Counted from the stretch's first letter, positions 17,358 through 25,480 are shown. The stretch is 64,000 bases of DNA from Hoeflea sp038900095 (GCF_038900095.1 NZ_JBBMQQ010000006.1:124001-188000), one strand, 5' to 3'. Translations and numbers: made by a program. Notes: generated by a model not told the origin, from the sequence alone.

Positions 17358-17975
17358 ATGCCCGTCATCGACTACTACTTCCATTGCGCGTCGCCTTTCA
17401 CCTATCTCGGCCACAACCTGGTGTGCGACGTGGCGGAGAAGCACAAGGCCACGCTGAATTACAAACCGGTCAACCTGACGGCCCTGTGGGATGTGTCCGG
17501 CGCGGTTCCCCCCGGCCAACGGCCGCCGGTGCGGCAACGGCTGCGGCTGATCGAACTGCAGCGCCTCGCCGCCTGGCGCAAGGTGCCGATCAAGACCACG
17601 CCTCTGCACTGGCCGGTGGACGCATCGCTTGCCGACAAGATCATCATTGCGCTGGTCGAAACCGGCCATGATCCGCGATATTTCATGAACAAGGTGCTCT
17701 CGGGCTGCTGGGCCAATGATGACAACATTGCCGATGAGGCGGTGCTGACATCCTACCTGTCACAGGTCGGCCTCGATGCCCGGCCGGCAATCATGGAAGC
17801 CAAAACCGAGGAAATCACCGCCATACGCGAACGCAATTCCCGCGATGCCATCGCCGCGGACGCCGTCGGGGTGCCCACCTATGTGCTCAATGGCGAGCCG
17901 TTCTGGGGCCAGGACCGGATCGAATTGCTGGACGAGGCGCTGACAACCGGCCGCAGTCCGATCCGGGCGCACTGA
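17358..17975 (+). CDS. 2-hydroxychromene-2-carboxylate isomerase family protein (DsbA/GST-kappa fold)
   Basis: A 205-residue thioredoxin-fold protein of the DsbA-like 2-hydroxychromene-2-carboxylate isomerase family. Visible are the N-terminal YYFHCASPFTYLG, where a Ser/Cys of the GST-kappa active site is expected, and the C-terminal VGVPTYVLNGEPFWGQDR, which is the cis-Pro/glutathione-binding region. Characterised members isomerise a naphthalene-breakdown intermediate with glutathione, but most genomic members have other, unknown roles. The start at ATG 17358 has GGGAGGA at 17344-17350. No aromatic degradation genes are nearby, so the named reaction should not be assumed. Confidence 0.78.
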   Translation: MPVIDYYFHCASPFTYLGHNLVCDVAEKHKATLNYKPVNLTALWDVSGAVPPGQRPPVRQRLRLIELQRLAAWRKVPIKTTPLHWPVDASLADKIIIALVETGHDPRYFMNKVLSGCWANDDNIADEAVLTSYLSQVGLDARPAIMEAKTEEITAIRERNSRDAIAADAVGVPTYVLNGEPFWGQDRIELLDEALTTGRSPIRAH

Positions 17976-18114
17976 AAGCGGAGCGGACACCGGCAAGAGT
18001 GAGGATATTTTTCCTAATTGGCTTTACTCGACTGCCGCTGATCATGTAGAAAAGCCATATTCGGGCCATGAATACACGGTCCGGCTTTTGTTCTGAACAG
18101 CGGGAACCTGGACC

Positions 18115-18786
18115 ATGCTCTCGCATGAACGCATCTGGTCGGCGCTCGACGCGCTTGCCGAACGTCACGGGTTGACGGCCTCGGGACTTGCCCGGCGTGC
18201 CGGGCTGGACCCGACCGCGTTCAACAAGTCCAAGCGCTGCGGCGCTGATGGCCGCGACCGCTGGCCCTCGACGGAATCTCTTGCCAAGGTTCTCGACGCC
18301 ACCGGCTCCTCGCTCGAGGAGTTCATGGGGCTGGTGCGCGGTGACCAGCCTTCAAGCGAAAGCAGTTTTCCCGAGGGCGCGTTTCCGCCGCAGGCGAGCT
18401 CGATCCCGCTACTGGGGTTTGCGCAGGCTGGCTCCGGCGGTTTTTTCGATGATGGTGGCTTTCCTGCCGGCCAGGGCTGGGACGTTGTGGATTTTCCCGC
18501 CCAGCCGTCCGACAGGCCCGGTGTCTATGCGCTGGAAGTGCAGGGCGACAGCATGCTGCCGCTTTACCGGGATGGCGACATCCTGATCGTCGAACCCGGA
18601 GCCCAGATCCGCCGCGGAGACCGGGTGGTGGTCAGGTCCCGCGAAGGCGAGGTGATGGCCAAGGTGCTCAACCGGCAAACCCCGAAATCGGTCGAGCTGA
18701 TCTCGCTCAACCCCGAGCACCCGAACCGCAGTTTCGATGTCAGCGAGATCGACTGGATTGCCCGCATCATCTGGGCGAGCCAATAG
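18115..18786 (+). CDS. LexA-like transcriptional regulator with S24 self-cleavage domain
   Basis: A 223-residue protein: N-terminal helix-turn-helix (about 5-70, with LTASGLARRAGLD) and a C-terminal S24/LexA-type peptidase domain (about 97-220). The nucleophile Ser146 is in GDSMLPLY and the general base Lys183 in VMAKVLNR, 37 residues apart as in LexA. An Ala105-Gly106 pair in GFAQAGSGG sits where LexA-type proteins cleave themselves. It is therefore a probable repressor inactivated by autocleavage or, in related chromosomal proteins, a stable regulator. The targets are not adjacent phage genes: the neighbours are a DsbA-like isomerase and a TerB-like protein. No SOS box was recognised nearby. 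Confidence 0.8.
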   Translation: MLSHERIWSALDALAERHGLTASGLARRAGLDPTAFNKSKRCGADGRDRWPSTESLAKVLDATGSSLEEFMGLVRGDQPSSESSFPEGAFPPQASSIPLLGFAQAGSGGFFDDGGFPAGQGWDVVDFPAQPSDRPGVYALEVQGDSMLPLYRDGDILIVEPGAQIRRGDRVVVRSREGEVMAKVLNRQTPKSVELISLNPEHPNRSFDVSEIDWIARIIWASQ

Positions 18787-18904
18787 CAGCAAGCCCGGCA
18801 ACAGGCGGGGCCGGTTTCGGCCGCCAGGTGTTTTGCGCTCCAACAGCTTGTGCGATGCTGCCACGGTCCTTATCTAACGGGAACATTCAGGAGAAAAACT
18901 GCCC

Positions 18905-19318
18905 ATGACCGAACGTGTTACCACCCATGACGCCTTGATCTATCTGATGGTCACCATGTCTGCCGTCGACAAGGCCATGAACGACGCGGAACTGGCACGC
19001 ATCGGTCGTCTTGTTACCTTCCTGCCGGTGTTTGACGGGTTTGATGCGGAGCGGCTGGTCGGCGTCACCCGTGCTGCAGCCGAATTGCTCAAGGGGCCTG
19101 AAGGCCTCGATATCGTGCTCGAGGTTGTCCGCGACGCCGTGCCGCCGAAATTTTACGATACGGCCTATGCCCTAGCAGTCGAGATCGCGTCGGCTGACTA
19201 CAATATTCAGCAGGAGGAAATCCGGTTGCTGCAGATGCTGCGCGACCGGCTTGGCCTCGACAAGCTCACCTGCGCCGCCATCGAACGTGGTGCCATTGCC
19301 CGGTTCAAGAGCGCCTGA
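18905..19318 (+). CDS. TerB-family protein (tellurite resistance TerB-like)
   Basis: A 137-residue all-helical protein matching TerB-like domains, with acidic helices and the segment SAVDKAMNDAELARI near the N-terminus, which resembles a Ca2+-binding TerB site. TerB proteins of the Ter operon bind metal at the membrane and join a stress or phage-defence complex, but here no other ter gene is present, so tellurite resistance is not implied. GGAGAAAAACTGCCC precedes the ATG. This lone TerB form is widespread in Rhizobiales with unknown function. Confidence 0.75.
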   Translation: MTERVTTHDALIYLMVTMSAVDKAMNDAELARIGRLVTFLPVFDGFDAERLVGVTRAAAELLKGPEGLDIVLEVVRDAVPPKFYDTAYALAVEIASADYNIQQEEIRLLQMLRDRLGLDKLTCAAIERGAIARFKSA

Positions 19319-19424
19319 TCATCAACGCCCGCGCCGACGTGTCACAGGCTTTCACCGGATCGTGTTTCGCCACCGGTTGCAGGCTGTGGCATGACAAGAT
19401 CCTAGCACGACATGGAGGCGCAGA

Positions 19425-20270
19425 ATGACGTTGTTCGGCCTGTCCGAGCCGGTAATCCGGCTTCTGGCATTTTCCACGATCTTCATCACGCTCGCGGCCA
19501 TTGAGCTGCTGGCGCCACGGCTTGAGCGTGAGGAGATGCGCGGGGCGTTCAAATCCCGGCGCTGGGTGACCAATCTGGCGATGGTGGTCTTGTCTTCCGT
19601 GGCCTTGAGGATCGTGTTTCCACTGGCCGCGGTGGGCACCGCGTTATGGGCGCAATCGCAGGGCTACGGATTGTTTCCGATGCTGGGACTTCCGCTCTGG
19701 GCCGCCGGCATCGTGTCCTTCATCCTGCTGGATTTCGCGGTCTGGCTCGAGCATGTGGTCAGTCACAAATGGCCGTGGCTGTGGCGCATCCACCGCATGC
19801 ACCATGCCGATACCGGATTCGACCTGACGACGGCGCTGAGGTTTCATCCGCTGGAAATCGTGTTGTCTATGTTCTGGAAGGCAGCCGTCATCATTGCGCT
19901 CGGGGTGCCGCCGGTGGCAGTTCTGGTCTTTGAAATCGTGCTCAATGGCGCAGCGATGTTCAACCACGCCAATATCAAGTTGCCCAAGCCGGTGGACGCC
20001 GTGTTGCGGCTCATCATCGTGACGCCGGACATGCACCGGATCCACCATTCCACCGATCCGCGCGAAACGGATTCGAACTACGGGTTCAACCTGGCGATCT
20101 GGGACCGGCTGTTTTCAACCTACACCGAAACGCCGCGGCGCGGTGACACCGGCATCGAGATCGGCCTGTCGGAATGGCGCGACAAGCGCACCGCCAGCCT
20201 TGGCTGGGCACTGGCCCTGCCGTTCAGGTTTGCACCAAAGGCCAGGCCCAAAGACACATCGGATCAGTAA
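19425..20270 (+). CDS. Sterol desaturase / fatty acid hydroxylase family protein
   Basis: A 281-residue membrane di-iron enzyme. The histidine clusters are clear: H110-x3-H114, H123-x2-H126-H127 (HRMHH), His141, a later NHAN and a second MHRIHH. Hydrophobic segments lie at about 10-30, 48-78 and 85-108, with two more between the His clusters. Members hydroxylate or desaturate fatty acids, sterols, carotenoids or lipid acyl chains in the inner membrane with O2. The substrate here is unknown. The gene ends in the first copy of a 20-bp tandem duplication and converges with the solute-binding protein gene. Confidence 0.83.
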   Translation: MTLFGLSEPVIRLLAFSTIFITLAAIELLAPRLEREEMRGAFKSRRWVTNLAMVVLSSVALRIVFPLAAVGTALWAQSQGYGLFPMLGLPLWAAGIVSFILLDFAVWLEHVVSHKWPWLWRIHRMHHADTGFDLTTALRFHPLEIVLSMFWKAAVIIALGVPPVAVLVFEIVLNGAAMFNHANIKLPKPVDAVLRLIIVTPDMHRIHHSTDPRETDSNYGFNLAIWDRLFSTYTETPRRGDTGIEIGLSEWRDKRTASLGWALALPFRFAPKARPKDTSDQ

Positions 20271-20300
20271 AGGCCGTTGGGGATCAGTAAAGGCCGTTGG
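20261..20300. repeat. Exact 20-bp tandem duplication at the convergent 3' ends
   Basis: The 20 bases at 20261-20280 are repeated exactly at 20281-20300. Copy 1 holds the TAA of the sterol desaturase gene (20268-20270). Copy 2 holds the stop of the minus-strand solute-binding protein gene (20284-20286). Each copy could have served both stops, so a single shared 3' end was probably duplicated by slippage. Confidence 0.95.
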
Positions 20301-21165
20301 GAAACCAGCGCAAATAGAGTTCGGTGAAGCGGCCGTTGCGGTTGAGAGACAGGAGCGCATGGTCAAAAGCCTGCCTCAAGGCCGCATTGCGCGGACGCAC
20401 CGCGATGGCCAGCCCTTCGCCAAGATGGGCTTGCGAGAAGTACGGGCCGTCAAGAAACCGGCAGCAGGCATCGGCCGACTGGCTGGAAAGCCAGAACGAC
20501 AATTGCAGCCCGTCGCCGAACACGGCATCGATGTTGCCGGCCTTGAGCGCCTTGAACATCCAGTCCGGCCTGGAAAAGGTGACAGGTCTTGTCCCGGAGA
20601 ACCAGTCGCGCAACATCGCCTCATGCGCTGTCCCGTCAAGGACGCCGACACGCTGCCCCGCCAGCGCGCTGGCGTCCTCGCCCTGCGGACCTGCCTCCTT
20701 GCGGACGGCGAAGCGTGCAGGCAAGGCCAGATAGGGACGCGTGAAGCGGAACTTGCTGCGGCTTTGAGCGGTGATCGCCAGGCCTGAGATCAGCGCCTCG
20801 GCCTGCCCCTTGATCAAGGCGCCTTCAAGCTCGCCCCACGGAAGCGCCTGAATCTGGCACTTGGACAGCAGGTCAAGCTCTTCGCAGATCGCCCGCGCGA
20901 GATCGACGTGGAACCCGGCAAGATGACCGGTCTGATCAAGAAAACCGAAAGGCGGAAAATCCACCGTGGTGACGAAGCGAATGCGGCTGTAGGCCATGAG
21001 ATCGGGAACCGGGATGCGTTCCCGCGGGTCGGTGTAGTTCGGCACAAGCATCTCATCGGCGCTCGCGACGGGTAGAGCGGCGGCCAGAAAAACAACCAAA
21101 GCGCACATTATGCGGGATATGCCCCAAAATTTCAGGGGTGCATTCACGCGCGTTTCCACTACCAT
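20284..21165 (-). CDS. Transporter substrate-binding domain protein (periplasmic, family 3 type)
   Basis: A 293-residue periplasmic protein: signal peptide (about 1-30, hydrophobic segment MCALVVFLAAALPVAS) followed by an amino-acid-type solute-binding domain with the typical opening IRFVTTVDFPPFGFLDQ and a closing NGRFTELYLRWF. Such proteins bind polar amino acids or related solutes for ABC transporters, or serve as sensor or accessory domains. No ABC permease or ATPase gene is adjacent, so the partner is unknown. The start at ATG 21165 has AGGA 10 nt upstream on the minus strand. Only 43 bp separate it from the divergent glycosyltransferase start at 21209, so the two probably share a control region. 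Confidence 0.78.
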   Translation of the reverse strand: MVVETRVNAPLKFWGISRIMCALVVFLAAALPVASADEMLVPNYTDPRERIPVPDLMAYSRIRFVTTVDFPPFGFLDQTGHLAGFHVDLARAICEELDLLSKCQIQALPWGELEGALIKGQAEALISGLAITAQSRSKFRFTRPYLALPARFAVRKEAGPQGEDASALAGQRVGVLDGTAHEAMLRDWFSGTRPVTFSRPDWMFKALKAGNIDAVFGDGLQLSFWLSSQSADACCRFLDGPYFSQAHLGEGLAIAVRPRNAALRQAFDHALLSLNRNGRFTELYLRWFPNGLY

Positions 21166-21208
21166 AGATTTAATATCCTGCTGTAACCGCCCTGTATGTA
21201 TCAGAGTC

Positions 21209-23233
21209 ATGGCTCCAAGCAAAAGCTCAGATCGCCCTGTTCCCGGCACAGCCGACCGGCATTTGACCGCGGGCGAGCCCGCGGATGAGGAACAAGCCGC
21301 ACGTATGCCACTCCGGGGCTGCCCGGAACCGTGGCAAGAAAGCTCCGAGGCGAGGTTTTTTCTCGGATGCGGAATAGGCAAGCCCCATATCAAAGCTGCG
21401 AGCGAAGCCGCGCGGGCCAACGGGACGACCATCGAAAACGAGCTGATGGCGGAAGGCCTGATTGATCCGGAGCTCTATTACCGCTGGCTGGCTGCCGAAC
21501 TCGGACTTGCCTATCTCGATGAAATCGATCCCGATGAAGTGATCCGGTTGCCGTCAATGGATGTGCTTTTGTGCAGGGACGGGCCGCTCAGGCTGTCACG
21601 CGCCGGGGAGCAGATCACCGCGATCGTTCCCGAGGCGCGGCAACTCGACGACTACCGGGCCCGTCTGCGCAAGATGCCCGGATTGCGCGGCAGCCTCGCA
21701 GTCGCCTCCCCCGGGACGATAAGGAAGGCGGTCTGGCAGGCGGGTGCGAATGACCGGGTGAGGAAAGTCACCTACGAACTCGACCAGGACCGGCGCGATG
21801 CGAGTGCGCGGCGGGTGATGACCGGCCCGCAAGGTTTTTTGCTGGGAATGGCGGTGTACCTCTCCGCCACAGGATTCATGTTGTGGCCATTCGCTGCCTT
21901 CACCGTGCTGCACGTGGTTCTGACGCTGTTCTTCTCCGGCGGCATCCTGTTGCGCCTGAGCGCACTGGCCGCGTCCGGGTTCAAGCCTGCCCAACAACGC
22001 CATGCGGCGGAACTGAGAGGCCGCAACAGGCTTCCGGTCTATACGGTTCTGATCGCCTTGCACGACGAGGCTGAGATGGTGCCGGCGATTGTCTCGCGCA
22101 TATCGGCACTGCGCTGGCCCAAAAGCCTGCTCGATATCAAATATGTCTGCGAAGCCGACGACGAGGCGACCATTCTGGCCCTGAAGGCGCAAAATCTCGG
22201 GCCGGAAAGCGAGATCGTCCGCACGCCGGATTTCGGGCCGCGCACAAAACCCAAGGCGCTGCAATATGCGCTGCAGGGCGCGCGCGGCTCGCTGGTCGCA
22301 ATCTATGACGCGGAAGACAAGCCGGCGCCGGGACAATTGCTTGAAGCATGGGCGGCCTTTCGTGACGGCGACAAGCGGCTTGGCTGCGTACAGGCGCCGC
22401 TTGCGATCGCGAACCTGAGAACAAGCTGGATCTCGGGCCTGTTCGCCCTCGAATACAGCGGCCTGTTCCGTGTTCTCATTCCATTTCTGGCCCGATACCG
22501 CATGCCGATCCCGCTTGGCGGAACATCAAATCATTTCCAGCGGGCAGCACTAGAGGCGGCCGGCGGATGGGATCCGCACAATGTGACCGAAGATGCGGAT
22601 CTCGGCCTCAGGCTCTATGCCCACGGCTATCTCACGGGCATGCTGAAATGCGCCACGGTCGAAACCGCACCGACCACACCTGAAGTATGGACCCGGCAGC
22701 GAACGCGGTGGCTCAAGGGATGGGCACAGACATGGCTGGTGGCCATGCGCCGGCCGCTGCACACCATCCAAGCGCTGGGATTTGGCGGGTTTGCGATCTT
22801 TCAACTGCTGATCGCCGGCATGCTGGTTTCGGCCCTTGCGCACCCTTTGATGTTCATCTTCATCGGGGTGACGCTGGCCTGGCTTGCCAGCGGATCGGCC
22901 GCACCGGTGTCGACCCTGCACAGCACGCTGATGTGGATCGACCTGGCCAATATCGGCGGGAGTTATCTGACCTTCATCGCGATGGGATGGCGCGGCTTCA
23001 CCGGCCATGAAAGAGCCAGGCTGAAAGCTTGCTGGATGCTGCTGACACCGGCCTACTGGCTGCTGATGTCGGTTGCCGGATGGCGGGCGCTGGGCCAGCT
23101 GGCTTCAAACGCGCATCTGTGGGAAAAAACACCGCACCCGGCAGCGCCGGAATGGGCTGCAGCAGCAGGCGGCAACGAGCTTGGCAATGGGCAGGATATG
23201 GAGCGGGTGAAGGGAATCGAACCCTCGTCTTAA
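21209..23233 (+). CDS. Membrane glycosyltransferase family 2 with N-terminal GspE-N-like domain
   Basis: A 674-residue protein. Residues about 50-185 resemble the T2SSE/MshE N-terminal domain (ENELMAEGLID, then LAAELGLAYLDEID), then two membrane helices (about 212-255), a GT-2 catalytic domain (about 270-520) and further C-terminal helices. GT motifs are the DxD-like YDAEDKPAPG, the TED-like NVTEDADLG and QRTRWLKGW, as in processive synthases of the cellulose/hyaluronan type. The polymer made is unknown. The last 35 bp of the coding sequence lie in the antisense of the tRNA-Gly gene, which gives the tail ERVKGIEPSS; this end may be a chance read-through. ATG 21209 is preferred because the in-frame ATG at 21110 would overlap the divergent solute-binding protein gene. 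Confidence 0.75.
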   Translation: MAPSKSSDRPVPGTADRHLTAGEPADEEQAARMPLRGCPEPWQESSEARFFLGCGIGKPHIKAASEAARANGTTIENELMAEGLIDPELYYRWLAAELGLAYLDEIDPDEVIRLPSMDVLLCRDGPLRLSRAGEQITAIVPEARQLDDYRARLRKMPGLRGSLAVASPGTIRKAVWQAGANDRVRKVTYELDQDRRDASARRVMTGPQGFLLGMAVYLSATGFMLWPFAAFTVLHVVLTLFFSGGILLRLSALAASGFKPAQQRHAAELRGRNRLPVYTVLIALHDEAEMVPAIVSRISALRWPKSLLDIKYVCEADDEATILALKAQNLGPESEIVRTPDFGPRTKPKALQYALQGARGSLVAIYDAEDKPAPGQLLEAWAAFRDGDKRLGCVQAPLAIANLRTSWISGLFALEYSGLFRVLIPFLARYRMPIPLGGTSNHFQRAALEAAGGWDPHNVTEDADLGLRLYAHGYLTGMLKCATVETAPTTPEVWTRQRTRWLKGWAQTWLVAMRRPLHTIQALGFGGFAIFQLLIAGMLVSALAHPLMFIFIGVTLAWLASGSAAPVSTLHSTLMWIDLANIGGSYLTFIAMGWRGFTGHERARLKACWMLLTPAYWLLMSVAGWRALGQLASNAHLWEKTPHPAAPEWAAAAGGNELGNGQDMERVKGIEPSS

Positions 23234-23272
23234 GCTTGGGAAGCTTCTGCTCTACCATTGAGCTACACCCGC
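23199..23272 (-). tRNA. tRNA-Gly (anticodon CCC)
   Basis: Read on the minus strand from 23272, the sequence folds as a tRNA: acceptor GCGGGTG, D-arm GCTC...GAGC, anticodon loop TTCCCAA, T-arm with GGTTCGATTCC, acceptor CACCCGC, discriminator T and encoded CCA (74 nt). The anticodon CCC reads GGG. The gene overlaps the end of the glycosyltransferase coding sequence on the opposite strand by 35 bp. Confidence 0.95.
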
Positions 23273-23284
23273 TGACGCCGGACG

Positions 23285-23314
23285 ATCCTTGGCGGTGTTC
23301 AGCGGCGGTGTCAA
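23285..23314 (-). promoter_or_regulatory. Possible promoter of tRNA-Gly
   Basis: On the minus strand TTGACA (23309-23314) is followed after 18 bp by AAGGAT (23285-23290). This predicts a start about 6 bp before the tRNA 5' end. The -10 is a weak match. Confidence 0.4.
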
Positions 23315-23409
23315 GTCACCCAGAGGCGGTAGTTGGACAGGTGTCGGGTTGACGGGAGACCGGCGCCACCTCATATCAGGGGCGCTTGCTTCCAACCCAG
23401 ATACGCTTC

Positions 23410-24213
23410 ATGGACCTGTTGAAAACCTTCCTGTCATCACGACGCTTCGAAAGCGTCATCACCGTCCTGATTGTCATCAATGCGATCACACTGGGGCTCG
23501 AAACCGTACCGGAAGCAGTGCAGCTTTTCGGCGGAGTGCTCATGCTGTTCGACCGGGTCATTCTCGGCGTCTTCGTGCTGGAACTGACCGCGCGGCTTGT
23601 CGCCTGGCGGCTTGATTTCTTCCGCGACCCCTGGCGGATCTTCGATCTTCTTGTGGTCGGCGTGGCGCTTGTTCCGGCAACCGGCGGGCTTTCCGTGCTC
23701 CGGGCGCTGCGCATACTCAGGGTATTGCGGATCATCAGCATCGTGCCGTCGCTCAAGCGGGTTGTCGGCGGACTTGTCAGCGCGCTGCCCGGCATGGGCT
23801 CGATCATGCTGCTGCTGACGCTGGTCTTCTACGTCTTCTCGGTGATGGCGACCAAGCTCTATGGCGACAGCTTTCCCGAATGGTTCGGCTCGATCCCGGC
23901 TTCGGCCTATTCGCTGTTCCAGGTGATGACGCTTGAAAGCTGGTCGATGGGCATTGTCCGTCCGGTGATGGAGGTCTACCCGCTGGCATGGGCGTTCTTC
24001 ATTCCGTTCATCGCCTGCACCACCTTTACCGTGCTCAACCTGTTCATCGGCATCATCGTCTCGGCGATGCAGGAAGAGCATGAAGCAGAAGCCACGGCCG
24101 ACCGCGAAGCGATGGCATCTGACCAGAGCGCCATGCTGGAAGAACTCAAGGCAATCCGCAGGGATCTGGCGGAACTGCGCGCAGCGCAGACCGGCACAGC
24201 CCGGCCGTCGTAA
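23410..24213 (+). CDS. Bacterial voltage-gated sodium channel (NaChBac/NavMs type)
   Basis: A 267-residue single-domain ion channel with six membrane helices. The S4 voltage sensor has Arg98, Arg101, Arg104 and Arg107, every third residue. The pore filter TLESWSM at 174-180 matches the Na+-selective filter of NavMs and NaChBac. A C-terminal segment (about 236-260, rich in Glu, Leu and Arg) is the coiled coil that joins the tetramer. Such channels conduct Na+ across the inner membrane on depolarisation and are common in marine and alkaliphilic bacteria, sometimes linked to motility or pH control. I preferred ATG 23410 over an upstream in-frame TTG at 23386. It stands alone between the tRNA gene and dcd. 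Confidence 0.9.
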   Translation: MDLLKTFLSSRRFESVITVLIVINAITLGLETVPEAVQLFGGVLMLFDRVILGVFVLELTARLVAWRLDFFRDPWRIFDLLVVGVALVPATGGLSVLRALRILRVLRIISIVPSLKRVVGGLVSALPGMGSIMLLLTLVFYVFSVMATKLYGDSFPEWFGSIPASAYSLFQVMTLESWSMGIVRPVMEVYPLAWAFFIPFIACTTFTVLNLFIGIIVSAMQEEHEAEATADREAMASDQSAMLEELKAIRRDLAELRAAQTGTARPS

Positions 24214-24238
24214 TCAGCGTCGCGGAAATCTCGGGCTT

Positions 24239-25327
24239 TCAGCTACGGAAATGCTTGGACAGTTTCAGGCCCTGCGCCTGATAATTCGAGCCCAGGCCGG
24301 AACCATAAAGGGCCGCCGGGCGCTCCAGCATCCGCTCATAGATCAGCCGGCCAACGATCTGGCCATGCTCGAGAATGAACGGCACCTCGTGGCTGCGTAC
24401 CTCGAGTACGGCACGGCTCCCGGCGCCACCGGCTTCGGTGTGGCCGAAACCGGGATCGAAAAAGCCTGCGTAATGCACCCGGAATTCACCGACCAGCGGA
24501 TCGAACGGCGTCATTTCGGCCGCATAGAGCGGCGGTACATGCACGGATTCCCGGCTCACCAGAATATAGAATTCATCCGGATCGAGGATCAGATCGGCGG
24601 AACCGCGATTGTACAGCGGTTCCCAGAAATCATACACGTCCTGCGCCGCGCGCTTGTCGACATCGACGACGGCGGTGTGGTGCTTGCCGCGGTAGCCGAT
24701 GAGGGCATCGTCGCCCTGCCCCATCAGATCGATCGACAGCGCGATGCCGCCGCCCGACACATTGGGGGTCTCGGAGGCGACCAGCGTTTCGGTGCGGTGG
24801 AGCTCTGACAGTTCATCCTCGCCAAGCACCGCATGGCCCTGGCGGAAGCGGATCTGCGACAGCCGCGATCCGGTGCGTGCGACAATCGGGAAAGTGCGCG
24901 GACTGACTTCCAACCACAGCGGGCCGGTGTATCCCGGAGCGATCTTGTCGAATTCCTGACCGTAATCGGTCATCACCCGGGTGAAGATATCAAGCCTGCC
25001 GGTGGAGCTCTTGGGATTGGCCGAGGCCGAGATCTCCGGCGGAAGCGCCAGGTTTTCGAGCAACGGCACGATGTAGACACAGCCGGTCTCAAGCACCGCA
25101 CCTGCCGAAAGGTCGATCTCGTGCATGCTCAGCCGTGCGAGCTTGTCCTCAACCCTGGCGGACGGCCCGGGAAGGAAGCTGGCACGAACCCGGTAGGCCC
25201 GGGCGCCGAGCCGGAGATCAAGGCTCGCCGGCTGGATCTGGTCAGCATCCAGCGCACGGCCGGAGCCGAGCTTCCCGCCATCAAAGAGCGCCTGAATAGC
25301 GCGGTCAGAGAGAATTCCTGCGCCCAA
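24239..25327 (-). CDS. dcd: 2'-deoxycytidine 5'-triphosphate deaminase, double-domain form
   Basis: A 362-residue protein, about twice the usual dCTP deaminase length, consisting of two dUTPase-like halves. The first half has NPKSSTGRLDIFTRV and APGYTGPLWLEVSP; the second has FFDPGFG and AVLEVRS, both echoing the DPGF...LE signature of the family. It deaminates dCTP to dUTP for thymidylate synthesis. The start is TTG at 25327: GGAG lies about 10 nt upstream and an in-frame stop (TAA) immediately precedes it, so no longer start is possible. It diverges from the riboswitch-controlled metZ gene. Confidence 0.82.
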   Translation of the reverse strand: MGAGILSDRAIQALFDGGKLGSGRALDADQIQPASLDLRLGARAYRVRASFLPGPSARVEDKLARLSMHEIDLSAGAVLETGCVYIVPLLENLALPPEISASANPKSSTGRLDIFTRVMTDYGQEFDKIAPGYTGPLWLEVSPRTFPIVARTGSRLSQIRFRQGHAVLGEDELSELHRTETLVASETPNVSGGGIALSIDLMGQGDDALIGYRGKHHTAVVDVDKRAAQDVYDFWEPLYNRGSADLILDPDEFYILVSRESVHVPPLYAAEMTPFDPLVGEFRVHYAGFFDPGFGHTEAGGAGSRAVLEVRSHEVPFILEHGQIVGRLIYERMLERPAALYGSGLGSNYQAQGLKLSKHFRS

Positions 25328-25416
25328 TTTTTACCCGCTCCATTTCAACTGATGTCTTGATGGCAAGGTGTGACGATTGACGCAAGCGCGGCAAGGTATT
25401 AAAAGGCAGGTTATCC

Positions 25417-25469
25417 CGTGGTGATTTGGCCGACCGGCTTGCAGCCACGTTAAACAAGTCGCTAAAAGG
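25417..25469 (+). ncRNA. SAM-II riboswitch (metA motif)
   Basis: The stretch matches the alphaproteobacterial SAM-II aptamer: P1 stem CGTGG (25417-25421) with CCACG (25445-25449), the conserved TGATTTGG and TTAAACAAGTCGCTAAAAGG parts, and an H-type pseudoknot in which GGCTTG (25436-25441) pairs with CAAGTC (25455-25460, one G-U pair). SAM-II elements bind S-adenosylmethionine and switch off methionine biosynthesis genes. Here it lies 61 bp before metZ with an intrinsic terminator in between. Confidence 0.93.
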
Positions 25470-25480
25470 TCGGGTTGCAA

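Noticed and set aside
18905..19318. Tellurite-resistance or defence island based on TerB
   Set aside because: No other ter genes are near; single TerB-like proteins are common housekeeping genes in this order.
20261..20300. Start of a CRISPR-like array
   Set aside because: There are only two directly adjacent copies without spacers; it is a simple tandem duplication.
21110..21208. Longer N-terminus for the glycosyltransferase
   Set aside because: It would overlap the signal-peptide end of the divergent solute-binding protein; the ATG at 21209 avoids this.
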